Positions 1 through 8,016 of a stretch of DNA of 54,411 bases are shown piece by piece. The notes under the pieces are model-generated. The model had not been told where the DNA came from. It saw only the letters and a program-made list of their open reading frames with translations, and searched no databases. The stretch is taken from assembly GCA_007125125.1 (NCBI GenBank), contig SLDT01000135.1, forward strand, positions 1 to 54,411, written 5' to 3'. Made by a program: the position numbers and the translations under genes. The stretch's first letter is position 1; each line of letters opens with the position of its first letter. This DNA comes from Gemmatimonadota bacterium. GTDB taxonomy: Bacteria > Gemmatimonadota > Gemmatimonadetes > Longimicrobiales > Gaopeijiaceae.

Positions 1-2
1 AG

Positions 3-728
3 ACTCCGGCCGCACTCCTCGTGGGGCGCACGATTCGCATCCGTGGAGAGCCTTTCGAGGTGATTGGGGTTCTCCGTGAGAAAGGGGAGATGGGTTGGAA
101 CCAGCCCGACGAGGTGGTCTACGTTCCTGTCTCGACCGCGCAGTATCGTGTCTTCGGGGGGAGGGACCGACTGAATTCGATCCTGGCCAGGGTCGAGACC
201 GGGCCGGCCGGGATGGACCTTGCCTTCGACGAAATCGATCGCATCCTTCGCCGCGAACACCGACTGCCCCCCGGGACCGCGGCAGACTTCCAGATCCGCA
301 ATTCCGCCGACCTCCTCGAGTCCTTCCAGGAGACGAACCGCACCTTCACCTTCCTCCTGGCGGGGATTGCCGGTGTCTCGCTCCTCGTGGGGGGAATCGG
401 CATCATGAACATCATGCTGGTCAGTGTCACCGAGCGGACTCGCGAGATCGGTGTCCGGAAGGCGCTTGGCGCCACCCGCGTGAACATCCTCTTCCAGTTC
501 ATGGTCGAATCGCTCGTGCTCTGCTTCCTCGGGGGCATCCTCGGCATCACGGCAGGCTGGGGTGGCGCGCGAGCCTTGAGTCACTTCGCGGGGTGGGACA
601 CAGCCATTTCTGCCGAAGCCGTTGCTGTGGCCCTCGTCTTCTCCGCCGGGATCGGTCTGTTCTTCGGGATCTGGCCCGCACAGCGAGCAGCCAAGCTCGA
701 TCCCATCGTCGCCCTGCGCTACGAATAG
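3..728 (+). CDS. MacB/FtsX-type ABC transporter permease, C-terminal part
   Basis: This is the last 241 codons of an ABC transporter permease cut by the window edge; the frame is open from base 3, so the GTG at 21 is internal. The visible part holds the end of the MacB-like periplasmic core (about the first 110 residues) and then the FtsX domain with three membrane segments. The signature is GGIGIMNIMLVSVTERTREI followed by GVRKALGA, and the end PAQRAAKLDPIVALRYE is the classic MacB permease terminus. Such proteins work by mechanotransmission with a cytosolic ATPase, exporting lipoproteins, peptides or drugs from the periplasm; the substrate cannot be read here. The ATPase partner would lie upstream, outside the window. 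Confidence 0.9.
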   Translation, partial: TPAALLVGRTIRIRGEPFEVIGVLREKGEMGWNQPDEVVYVPVSTAQYRVFGGRDRLNSILARVETGPAGMDLAFDEIDRILRREHRLPPGTAADFQIRNSADLLESFQETNRTFTFLLAGIAGVSLLVGGIGIMNIMLVSVTERTREIGVRKALGATRVNILFQFMVESLVLCFLGGILGITAGWGGARALSHFAGWDTAISAEAVAVALVFSAGIGLFFGIWPAQRAAKLDPIVALRYE

Positions 729-771
729 GGTCAGGAACAGCCGCGGGGCCGACGACTCGGCCCCGCGGCAC

Positions 772-1605
772 GTGTCCGGAGCTGGGGGAGTCGAGGGGAG
801 CACTCCTTCAACACGAGCAGCCGCGGGATTCGTGGTGCTCGTCGCCTTCCTTTATCTGCTGGGAGGGATCCCCCTGCAGGTACTGGCCGGGGAGCCGGGC
901 CTACTTGCCTCGCAACTCCTCTTTCTCGCGCTTCCGGCCATCGTCTTCTGCCTCAGCCGAGGATATGACGTCCGCCGCACGCTGTCCATCGAAAGGCCTT
1001 CCTGGCGGTCGGTGATCGGTGGGACCCTCGTGATGGCGGGTGGCGTCGTCATCGCCTGGTTTCTTGCCTGGGTCCAGAGTCTCTGGACTCCTGTGCCGAC
1101 CGAGTACATGCAGGCAATGGTCGACTTCGTGACGGCCGACTCGGTGACGCGACTTCTGTGGCTTCTTCTCCTCGTGGCAGCCGTTCCCGCGATCGCCGAG
1201 GAGCTCGTGTTCCGCGGTGTGCTTCTCTCCGGGCTCCGCAGTCGTGCGCCGGCCTGGGCTGCGATACTCCTTACGGGACTCGTGTTCGGCCTGTTTCACC
1301 TCTCGCCGGTCACGGGTTTCCGCGTCCTCCCGACCGCATGGCTGGGAATCCTTCTGGCCTGGGTCGTCGTGGCATCGGGCTCGCTTCCCCTTGCCATCCT
1401 GTTGCACTTCGTGAACAATGCGGTGATCGTGGTTCTGGCCTCGGTTCCGACGACGCATGCCCTGGTGGCTGATCCAGAACGCGTGCCGTCCATCACGATC
1501 ACGCTCGCGGGCGCCATCCTGCTCCTCATGGGGTTGCGGGTCCTTGGGCGCCCGAATCCGAGGACCATCGCGCAGCTTCCATCCGACGGATGGAGCCGTG
1601 GGTGA
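772..1605 (+). CDS. CPBP family intramembrane metalloprotease
   Basis: A 277-residue polytopic membrane protein of the CPBP (CAAX protease and bacteriocin-processing, Abi) family. The diagnostic motifs are EELVFRG (Glu143, Glu144, Arg148 from the chosen start), then FGLFH, then HFVNNA, which supply the Glu/His residues of the membrane-embedded active site. About seven hydrophobic segments are visible. The frame is open upstream to 622, but that part is the out-of-frame shadow of the permease gene. GTG 772 is the first plausible start after the permease stop; GTG 832 is the alternative, and no strong ribosome-binding site settles it. The substrate is unknown. The gene follows the permease on the same strand with about 43 bases between them. 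Confidence 0.8.
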   Translation: MSGAGGVEGSTPSTRAAAGFVVLVAFLYLLGGIPLQVLAGEPGLLASQLLFLALPAIVFCLSRGYDVRRTLSIERPSWRSVIGGTLVMAGGVVIAWFLAWVQSLWTPVPTEYMQAMVDFVTADSVTRLLWLLLLVAAVPAIAEELVFRGVLLSGLRSRAPAWAAILLTGLVFGLFHLSPVTGFRVLPTAWLGILLAWVVVASGSLPLAILLHFVNNAVIVVLASVPTTHALVADPERVPSITITLAGAILLLMGLRVLGRPNPRTIAQLPSDGWSRG

Positions 1606-1668
1606 GAAGACCGTCGCGTGGTTCGGCGCGACCCGAGGAACAGCAAACCCTTCTGGCAAAGGAACGAC

Positions 1669-2871
1669 GTGAACGCTGCATTACCCGGGGCGACTCACCT
1701 GGAGTGTTCCCTGACCGGGGAACGCCTCGAATCCGAGCTGCTCCAGCGGCTCTCGCCAGCCGGGAAGCCGCTCCTGGCACGGTACGACCTCGATGCGCTT
1801 CGCGGCCGCTTCACGCCGGACGCCCTTGGCGGAAGGCGATCCGATCTGTGGCGCTATGCGGACGTCCTCCCTGTCCGAGATCCGGCCTGCATCGTGTCGC
1901 TCGGCGAGGGCTGGACCCCACTCCTCGATGCTCCGAGGCTGGCGGCGTCGCTCGGAGTCCGTCGATGCCTCGTGAAGGATGAGGGGCAGAACCCGACCGC
2001 TTCCTTCAAGGCACGAGGCATGGCGCTGGCCGTTTCCCGGGCCCTTGAACTGGGAGCGAAGACCCTGGCGCTCCCCTCGGCTGGGAACGCGGGAGGAGCG
2101 GCGGCGGCGTATGGTGCGGCTGCCGGCCTCCCCGTGCACGTGGTGGTCCCCAGCGACACGCCGGTGCCGATTCTGGAGGAGATTCGTTCGCTCGGGGCAC
2201 ATCTGCACCTTCTCGACGGACTCATCACGGACTGTGGTCGCGTTGTGCAGAAGGGTGTGCGAGAGCATGGGTGGTGGGACCTCTCGACGCTGAAGGAGCC
2301 ATACCGCCTCGAGGGGAAGAAGACGATGGCCTACGAGCTCTTCGAGCAGCTGGGTGGCCGGCTTCCCGATGTCATTGTCTACCCGACGGGTGGGGGAACA
2401 GGTCTGATCGGCATGTGGAAGGCCTTTGAGGAGATGGAGGCACTTCGCTGGATCGGAGGTGATCGACCGAGGATGATCTCCGTCCAGGCGGCCGGCTGTT
2501 CACCGATCGTCCGAGCCTTCGAGGCCGGCGTTGAAGATGCCGGGTACTTCGAGGGAGCAAAGACTTATGCGTCCGGCCTGAGGGTGCCCGCGGCCGTCGG
2601 AGATTTTCTCATCCTGCGGGCAGTGAGGGCCTCGGGCGGTGCCGCAATCGCCGTGACGGACCAGGAGATGGCTCGCTGGGTAAACATTGTGGGTCGAACG
2701 ACTGGCGTGTTCGCAGCGCCCGAGGGGGGAGCAGTGGCCGCCGCGGTGCCACCGCTGCTTCGGAAGGGTGTCATCCGGGAGAGCGACGAAGTCGTCCTCT
2801 TCAACACCGGAAGCGGACTCAAGTACGTCGGGATGGAGCCTCTGGCCCCGGAGGGTCCGGACGATCCATGA
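1669..2871 (+). CDS. thrC: threonine synthase
   Basis: A fold-type II PLP enzyme of 400 residues that converts O-phospho-L-homoserine to L-threonine in the cytosol. The PLP lysine is Lys114 in the motif NPTASFKARGM. The phosphate-binding loop is in YPTGGGTGLIGMW, and SAGNAGGAAAAYGAAAGLPV is the usual substrate-side segment. The N-terminal LECSLTGERL resembles the short Cys-containing start of this family. GTG 1669 is chosen because AAAGGA lies just upstream; an in-frame GTG at 1618 would add 17 unconserved residues. Related PLP enzymes such as threonine dehydratase or cysteate synthase share the fold, but the N-terminus and length favour threonine synthase. The stop overlaps the start of the next small gene (ATGA). 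Confidence 0.85.
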   Translation: MNAALPGATHLECSLTGERLESELLQRLSPAGKPLLARYDLDALRGRFTPDALGGRRSDLWRYADVLPVRDPACIVSLGEGWTPLLDAPRLAASLGVRRCLVKDEGQNPTASFKARGMALAVSRALELGAKTLALPSAGNAGGAAAAYGAAAGLPVHVVVPSDTPVPILEEIRSLGAHLHLLDGLITDCGRVVQKGVREHGWWDLSTLKEPYRLEGKKTMAYELFEQLGGRLPDVIVYPTGGGTGLIGMWKAFEEMEALRWIGGDRPRMISVQAAGCSPIVRAFEAGVEDAGYFEGAKTYASGLRVPAAVGDFLILRAVRASGGAAIAVTDQEMARWVNIVGRTTGVFAAPEGGAVAAAVPPLLRKGVIRESDEVVLFNTGSGLKYVGMEPLAPEGPDDP

Positions 2872-3044
2872 GCACGCTGTTCATCCTCCTTGCTGCGGTG
2901 GTCCTCGTCGGGGGGACCCTCGTGCGCGCCCGCTTGCGAAACGCGCCCCAGCAGGACGATCCCCTGGACATGGATGCGGTTCGCGAAGAAGAGGAGCGCT
3001 TCTGGAGCGAGAGTTGGGATGAACCAGAGGAATGGCGAGGATGA
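2868..3044 (+). CDS. small single-span membrane protein, 58 residues
   Basis: A short gene starting in an ATGA overlap with the thrC stop, so it is probably translationally coupled to it. The protein begins MSTLFILLAAVVLVGGTLV, one N-terminal membrane helix, followed by a short basic stretch (RARLRN) and a strongly acidic, Trp-rich tail ending DEPEEWRG. The topology would be N-out/C-in with an acidic cytosolic tail. I do not recognise the family. The ATGA junction, the clean hydrophobic/charged layout and the stop just before a convergent gene argue that it is real. No function is proposed. Confidence 0.6.
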   Translation: MSTLFILLAAVVLVGGTLVRARLRNAPQQDDPLDMDAVREEEERFWSESWDEPEEWRG

Positions 3045-3076
3045 ACCGTGACGATGGGCTGACTGGTGCGGAATGC

Positions 3077-3595
3077 TCAGGGTCGCCATCCAAAGCGATA
3101 GTAGGCGCCGGGGATGGGGATCAGGGACGGATTTGGCGGGGTGTCGTCCTCGGGATCGAGGCGATTCACCGCGAGGGCACGATTCAGAGCCACCTCGATC
3201 CCGACGGTGTGGCCGCCCGCCACGTTCCAGTCGACTGCGATCGGAGCCCGCAGGATCAGGATCGAGCCGCTGCCATCTTCGGTCCAGGCAGTGAGGCTCC
3301 ACAGGCCCAGACCCACGGCGGGCTGAAGGTCACCTCCGGAGAAGTAGCGTTTTCCTGCTACGGACACGGCCACCTCGCGAAAGGAGATGGTCCCGAGCGT
3401 GAGCTCGGCTCCCCAATTGTCTCTGCGGTACTCCGTGACGAGGCCCACCAGCCCGGTCCCCCCCAGGGAGACGCCCACGCGGAGCTCTCCACGGTCGGTA
3501 CCCTGGCCCTCGGCCAGGCCGGGCACGAGGAACCCAAGGAGTGCGACGAGCCCAATCACCAGAAAGCGGGAGGGGTGCTGGAAACGTGGATTCAT
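3077..3595 (-). CDS. exported small beta-rich (outer-membrane barrel-like) protein
   Basis: A 172-residue protein with a clear signal peptide: MNPRFQHPSRF, then a hydrophobic core LVIGLVALLGFLVPGLAEG and a predicted cleavage near residue 30. The mature part alternates hydrophobic and polar residues (for example GVSLGGTGLVGLVTEYRRD, then ELTLGTISFREVAVSVAGKR) and ends with an aromatic-rich terminal strand, YYRFGWRP. This is what a small outer-membrane beta-barrel looks like, though I cannot assign a family. The frame is open to 3676, but ATG 3595 directly precedes the signal peptide. The gene converges on the small thrC-linked gene and is divergent from the glycosidase-like lipoprotein gene at 3698. 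Confidence 0.65.
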   Translation of the reverse strand: MNPRFQHPSRFLVIGLVALLGFLVPGLAEGQGTDRGELRVGVSLGGTGLVGLVTEYRRDNWGAELTLGTISFREVAVSVAGKRYFSGGDLQPAVGLGLWSLTAWTEDGSGSILILRAPIAVDWNVAGGHTVGIEVALNRALAVNRLDPEDDTPPNPSLIPIPGAYYRFGWRP

Positions 3596-3697
3596 GACCT
3601 CGTCGGTCGGGAAGTGGGCGTGGGACAGAAGAATGCGAACGCTGCACCTGAACGGAAGGTAACATCGGCCGCGCATGCGTCCACAGGTCGGCTCCCC

Positions 3698-4651
3698 GTG
3701 TCAGTTCGATCCCGCAACTGGGGGTGGGCAGCGACCCTGGCCGCGGTTCTGTCGACGATCGTGGCGTGCGAGCCTCCAGATCGGCCCCCGGCGCTGGATC
3801 CGGGGCTCGGTCTGGACGCGCGGGTCTATCTGGCACCTGACCGAAGTCGGGTGTTCACTCTCGCTCCCGGGGTGATCTACCGGGAGGTCAGGAGCGGCCG
3901 TGAACCCTGGGTGGTTCACCTGATCGAGGTCGACATGAAGCGATGCGATCTCGGGTTTCGGGTCGCCGCCACCAGGGATGATCCTGGCCGGGTCACCGTG
4001 ACGGAGCTGGTTCGGCGCGCAGGCGCGGATGTGGTGGCTGCCGTGAATGGAGACTTCTTCACTCCGGATGACCTCCCCCTGGGGATCGAGGCAAGTGCGG
4101 GAGACCTGCGGGGACGGGGGGCCAGGCCGGTCTTTGCATGGCGTCCCGGGGAGCAGCCGTGGATCGGGCCGGCGAAGTGGGAAGAGGGACTCCTGCTGTT
4201 GGGTGACTGGACGATGGATCCGGCGAGCGACGGTCGCACCGAGATCGTGGGAGGATATCCAGCGCTGCTCAGGGAAGGGGAGTGGGTCGGAGACCTCCTG
4301 CAGGAAGAGCGGCCTGCTTTTGCCGCAACCCGACACCCGCGCACCGCTGTCGGGTACGATCATGCGAGAGAGACGCTCTGGCTCGTTGTGACGGACGGAC
4401 GGCGGGATGGAGTGGCAGAAGGCATGACCCTGCCGGAGCTCGCAGGGCTTCTGCAGGCACTCGGGGTCAGGGACGCGCTCAACCTCGACGGCGGGGGCTC
4501 TTCGGTCATGGTTGCGGGAGGAAGCCTCGTGAACCGTCCTTCCGATCCGCAGGGCGAGAGGACTGTCGTCAATGCACTCCTCGTGCGGCAGGACCCGTCT
4601 TACTGCACGAGCTGGCCTGCCGGGAGCGGGGATTCTACCATGGAGCCCTGA
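3698..4651 (+). CDS. phosphodiester glycosidase (NAGPA-domain) lipoprotein
   Basis: A 317-residue predicted lipoprotein. The signal segment WGWAATLAAVLSTIVAC ends in the lipobox IVAC, so it should be anchored in a membrane on the periplasmic side. The rest matches the phosphodiester glycosidase (NAGPA) domain: NGDFFTPDDLPLG in the first half and the hallmark NLDGGGSSVMV near the end. Eukaryotic members uncover mannose-6-phosphate by removing GlcNAc-1-phosphate. Bacterial members are thought to act on phosphodiester-linked sugars of surface polymers, and the substrate here is unknown. GTG 3698 is chosen because the reading frame before it is antisense to the 3077-3595 gene. Confidence 0.75.
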   Translation: MSVRSRNWGWAATLAAVLSTIVACEPPDRPPALDPGLGLDARVYLAPDRSRVFTLAPGVIYREVRSGREPWVVHLIEVDMKRCDLGFRVAATRDDPGRVTVTELVRRAGADVVAAVNGDFFTPDDLPLGIEASAGDLRGRGARPVFAWRPGEQPWIGPAKWEEGLLLLGDWTMDPASDGRTEIVGGYPALLREGEWVGDLLQEERPAFAATRHPRTAVGYDHARETLWLVVTDGRRDGVAEGMTLPELAGLLQALGVRDALNLDGGGSSVMVAGGSLVNRPSDPQGERTVVNALLVRQDPSYCTSWPAGSGDSTMEP

Positions 4652-4665
4652 CGGAGGAGTCCGTC
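4650..4665 (+). terminator. hairpin at the end of the glycosidase gene
   Basis: GACGGA, loop GGAG, TCCGTC: a perfect 6-base stem that begins on the stop codon of the lipoprotein gene. No T-tract follows, so it may be a weak or Rho-assisted terminator, or just an mRNA-stabilising hairpin. Confidence 0.35.
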
Positions 4666-4699
4666 ACGGGAACCAGTGCACGATGAGGAGCAGGGTCAA

Positions 4700-5503
4700 A
4701 TGAAGAGAGGCAAGACGACTCGGCCTGGCCGAGAGAGCAGGACTGGGCCGGGCGTTCTGGTGGCACTCGCCTCCCTCCTGTTCGCACTCGCTTCGACAGG
4801 CGAAGCGGGGGCGCAGGCCGTCGACGGCCGCCTGGTCGATGCGGAAACCAGAACCCCAGTGAGGGGAGCTGTGATTCAGGTGACCGATACGGCCGGGGTA
4901 CTTGCTGGGACCGCGATCTCCGATGCGGAGGGTCAGTTCCGGATCACCCTGCCGGGGGCCGGGGTGCCCTACCGTTTCCTGGCTACGGCCTTCGGGTACA
5001 TGCCAAGAGAAGTCCACTCCTTCCGGGTTCCCGACGGCGAGACCCTCTCCTTTCCCGAGATCCCGATGATTCCGGACCCATTCGTGCTGGACTCCCTGAG
5101 TGTCGAGGTTCGCCGGCTTCGTCGAGGGAGGACCCCCGGCCAGGAAAAGGTCCGCCATCGGCAGATTGCGGGGCTCGGCACCTTCATTCCGGGCTCCCTG
5201 ATCGCGGACACCCGGCCTCCGACGCTCACAGGCTTCGTTCAGCAGCTCGCCCCGGGCATCGAAATCGCCTGGTATGGCGCGGGAATGAACGTGCTCCGGG
5301 CTGAAGATGCGCGGTGTTTGAGCCTTCGAGTGAACGAGTTCCTGCTCGGTCCCTCGAACATCTACGCAGACCTTGATGACATCCCCTACGACGACATAGC
5401 GGCAGTCGAAGTCTACGCCACCTTCGCCGAGGTACCGCCCGAGCTGCAGATCGACGTCTATCCCTGCGGCTTGATCAACGTGTGGACCTGGATCGCCTGG
5501 TAG
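4700..5503 (+). CDS. carboxypeptidase-regulatory-like plus TonB-plug domain protein, no barrel
   Basis: A 267-residue exported protein: a signal peptide (cleavage near GEAGAQA), a carboxypeptidase-regulatory-like beta-sandwich at about residues 42-125 (VDGRLVDAETRTPVRGAVI, DAEGQFRITLP), and then a segment resembling the plug domain of TonB-dependent receptors. It stops where the beta-barrel would start. Two cysteines (Cys206 and Cys256) bracket the plug end and may form a disulphide. ATG 4700 is chosen for its upstream GAGGAG; a GTG at 4676 is the alternative. A paralogue lies at 51067-51939. The function is unknown; a periplasmic or outer-membrane binding module is likely. It converges on the TonB receptor gene, with only 18 bases between the stops. 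Confidence 0.65.
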   Translation: MKRGKTTRPGRESRTGPGVLVALASLLFALASTGEAGAQAVDGRLVDAETRTPVRGAVIQVTDTAGVLAGTAISDAEGQFRITLPGAGVPYRFLATAFGYMPREVHSFRVPDGETLSFPEIPMIPDPFVLDSLSVEVRRLRRGRTPGQEKVRHRQIAGLGTFIPGSLIADTRPPTLTGFVQQLAPGIEIAWYGAGMNVLRAEDARCLSLRVNEFLLGPSNIYADLDDIPYDDIAAVEVYATFAEVPPELQIDVYPCGLINVWTWIAW

Positions 5504-5521
5504 GCACGCACTTTTGTCTGC

Positions 5522-7768
5522 TCAGAACTGAACCGCGAAGCTCGACCCAAAGTAGAGGCTACGACCCGGTCCGGGTTCGAAGTGACGACCGCCCTGGGCA
5601 TTCACGACCACCGAGGTGTTGTACTGGCGGTCGAAGAGGTTCGTGACCCCGATGAATGGACTTAGCCGCAGACCGAAGAGGTTTACCTCGTTCGCGCCCG
5701 CCCGAAAGTCCACGAGTTCGTAGGCGGGGGACTCCGCCTCCGGGGTGTTCGAGTCGTCACCGGGAATCGCAGCGCTCATCTCTCCCCGGATTTCGGCGAA
5801 GAGGGACTCGGGCCCCACGCGCACGATTCCCTCGATCTTGTAGGGAGCGAGGCCGGGGACCCTGTTTCCCGAGAAGTCTACCTCGTCGACCTCGAAGGTG
5901 CGGTAGCGTGCATTGTTCGTGGATACGACGAGGCGGCTCATCAAGGCACGGCCCGGGGTGTACTGAAGAGCACCCTCCCACCCTTCACGCTGTGACTTCC
6001 CAGTGTTCCTGAAGTAGCGATTCCCGGGGAATTGGTCGATCTCGAAGGGCACCAGCTCATTGTGGAGCGTCGTGTGGAAGAAGACGAGTTCCCATGCCAT
6101 CGACTGCCCGATGAGTCCCCGGCCCCCGACCTCGGTCGTGATCCCGACCTGAGGCTCGAGCTCGGGATTGAAGCCCGTGGCTCCGTCGGGCCTGAAGGCA
6201 AGCTCCGTGGTCGTGGGGGTTTCGAAGGCCGTGGTGAGGTTCACGTATCCGCGGAAGGCCCTCGAGAACGATGCGTGGAATCCGAACGAAGGAGAGGCCG
6301 AGTCGAGGGTGCGTGCTCCCGTCACGTCCTCGACAGGAGTGTCTCCGGGTATGCGGTCCCGGGCCGAAAAGCGGATACGGTCGTATCGAAGCCCGGTCAG
6401 GACATCGAGAATGGGATTGATCGGGAGCATCGCCTGAATGAAGATGGCTGCGCCACCTACACGCTCCGCCTGGTCGAGAAGCACCGGGCCTCGAACCCCG
6501 TCGAAATTCTCGAAGTTCACGCGGTCATCTCTCTGGCGGTCGATGTCGAACCCCACCGACCACCAGAGCCGACCATCGTCGCTGAATGACTCGCTCCGGA
6601 GAGCAACCCGAGTGCCGAGAGCACGACGGTTCAGGTCGATCCAGTTCGCGGTGCCCGGGTTCTCCATGTCCAGGTCGATCCCGTATCCCATGACCTCCAG
6701 AACACGATCTGCGATCGGAACTTCCCAGGTGACTCCAGCCTGGCGGTGCTCCGATCGCTTTCCTGCTGCCCGGGTGACGTTCAACGGAGACGCCTGTCTG
6801 TCGCCGTGCTCGAGCTGCTCCAGCGTCAGTGAGCCCGGGTCCTCGGCATCGAGGTTCATCGCATTCGCCACGATCCGGGCCTGCCCTCCGAGAAGGGGAA
6901 AGCGCACATTCGCATTGAGGTGGTCTCGCGCTGCCGAACCGTACGTCGGCCCAACCCCGGTCCGCGCATCCACGGAAAGGAAGGGGTGCGCCCGATAGCC
7001 CCCGAACTCGTACCGGGAAAGGTTCAGGAAGTAGGAACTCTCACCGATCCGGCCGCTCGTCGTGCCCTGCATTCGTCGATAGGCGTGGTCACCGTGAATG
7101 ATCCGGACTTCCTGCCGCAACGGAGCATCGGCGGGCGGACGCGTTTCGAAGCTGAGCACTCCGCCGGCCGCGTTTCCGTAGAGGGCCGAGCCAGGCCCGC
7201 GCAGCACCTCGACCCGGCCGAGCGAGCCCAGGTCGAGGTGGTCCAGGGTCGCCTGGCCGTCAGGAAGGGTGGCCGGGATCCCGTCCACGAGAATCTTCAC
7301 TCCGCGCACCCCGAATTCCGACCTGGCCCCGTAGCCCCGCACCGAGATGCGCTCGCCCACCGCGTCATTGAACCGGTTCTGAACGCGAATCCCCGGTAGC
7401 CCCTGGAGCGACTCTTCGATTGACCCCTGTGACCGACCCGTCGTCCAGATCTCGCGATCGAGAATCGACACTGCAAAGGGAGCTTCTTCCAGACTGATCG
7501 GAGAACGCAGGACCTCGACCACCACCGCATCGATCGCCATGGGGTCCGGCAGGGTGTCCGGGGGCAGCACCGTGTCGCCTGCAATCAGCGTGTCGACCCG
7601 AACGATCGAGTCGCCCTGCCGGATCGTGTCGACGCGGATCGTGTCGGCAAGCCCGAGCGCGCGCGAGCCGCCATGAGGGTACCCGGCATGGGCCGCCTCG
7701 GAGAGAAGAGCGGTCAGTACGAAGACCCCGATCAGGGTCATGAGGAGGGAGGTGAGGCGTTCGCGCAC
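5522..7768 (-). CDS. TonB-dependent outer-membrane receptor
   Basis: A 748-residue TonB-dependent receptor. Layout: signal peptide (residues 1-28, ending EAAHA), a Thr/Asp-rich linker (residues about 40-75), a plug domain (about 85-210; motifs RISVRGYGARSEFGVRG, KILVDGIPATLPDGQ, VEVLRGPGSALYGNAAGGVL), and a beta-barrel running to the terminal aromatic FAVQF. It would take up a siderophore, a cofactor or another scarce ligand using TonB-ExbBD energy. The substrate cannot be read from the sequence, although a plug of this kind is common in iron-siderophore receptors. The GTG start at 7768 has AGGA a few bases upstream. No ferric-uptake-type operator was recognised in the 248 bases before it. 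Confidence 0.88.
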   Translation of the reverse strand: MRERLTSLLMTLIGVFVLTALLSEAAHAGYPHGGSRALGLADTIRVDTIRQGDSIVRVDTLIAGDTVLPPDTLPDPMAIDAVVVEVLRSPISLEEAPFAVSILDREIWTTGRSQGSIEESLQGLPGIRVQNRFNDAVGERISVRGYGARSEFGVRGVKILVDGIPATLPDGQATLDHLDLGSLGRVEVLRGPGSALYGNAAGGVLSFETRPPADAPLRQEVRIIHGDHAYRRMQGTTSGRIGESSYFLNLSRYEFGGYRAHPFLSVDARTGVGPTYGSAARDHLNANVRFPLLGGQARIVANAMNLDAEDPGSLTLEQLEHGDRQASPLNVTRAAGKRSEHRQAGVTWEVPIADRVLEVMGYGIDLDMENPGTANWIDLNRRALGTRVALRSESFSDDGRLWWSVGFDIDRQRDDRVNFENFDGVRGPVLLDQAERVGGAAIFIQAMLPINPILDVLTGLRYDRIRFSARDRIPGDTPVEDVTGARTLDSASPSFGFHASFSRAFRGYVNLTTAFETPTTTELAFRPDGATGFNPELEPQVGITTEVGGRGLIGQSMAWELVFFHTTLHNELVPFEIDQFPGNRYFRNTGKSQREGWEGALQYTPGRALMSRLVVSTNNARYRTFEVDEVDFSGNRVPGLAPYKIEGIVRVGPESLFAEIRGEMSAAIPGDDSNTPEAESPAYELVDFRAGANEVNLFGLRLSPFIGVTNLFDRQYNTSVVVNAQGGRHFEPGPGRSLYFGSSFAVQF

Positions 7769-8016
7769 AAGTCCTGCGGGGAATCCGAGGGGAGAGGAGT
7801 GGGCAAGTCCCGGGGACGATCTCCGAAGCTAAGCCCGGTTGAGGGCTGTTGTCGAGCCCCGGAAATCATCCTATCGTGTAATCTGTCCTGCGACGGACAC
7901 TCCTTCCGGCCCTTCGCGGCGGTCACCTTGTGCCCTCTGGTCACCCGGGTGGAGTGCTCGTCGCACCCGGGGGTCCTGACGAGGGCGCCCCATCTCATCC
8001 GCGTCCGGGAGTTTGC

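Noticed and set aside
7921-7945. Direct repeat GGTCACC twice, 18 bases apart, before the aminopeptidase gene
   Set aside because: Short and GC-rich; could arise by chance and no regulator family is suggested.
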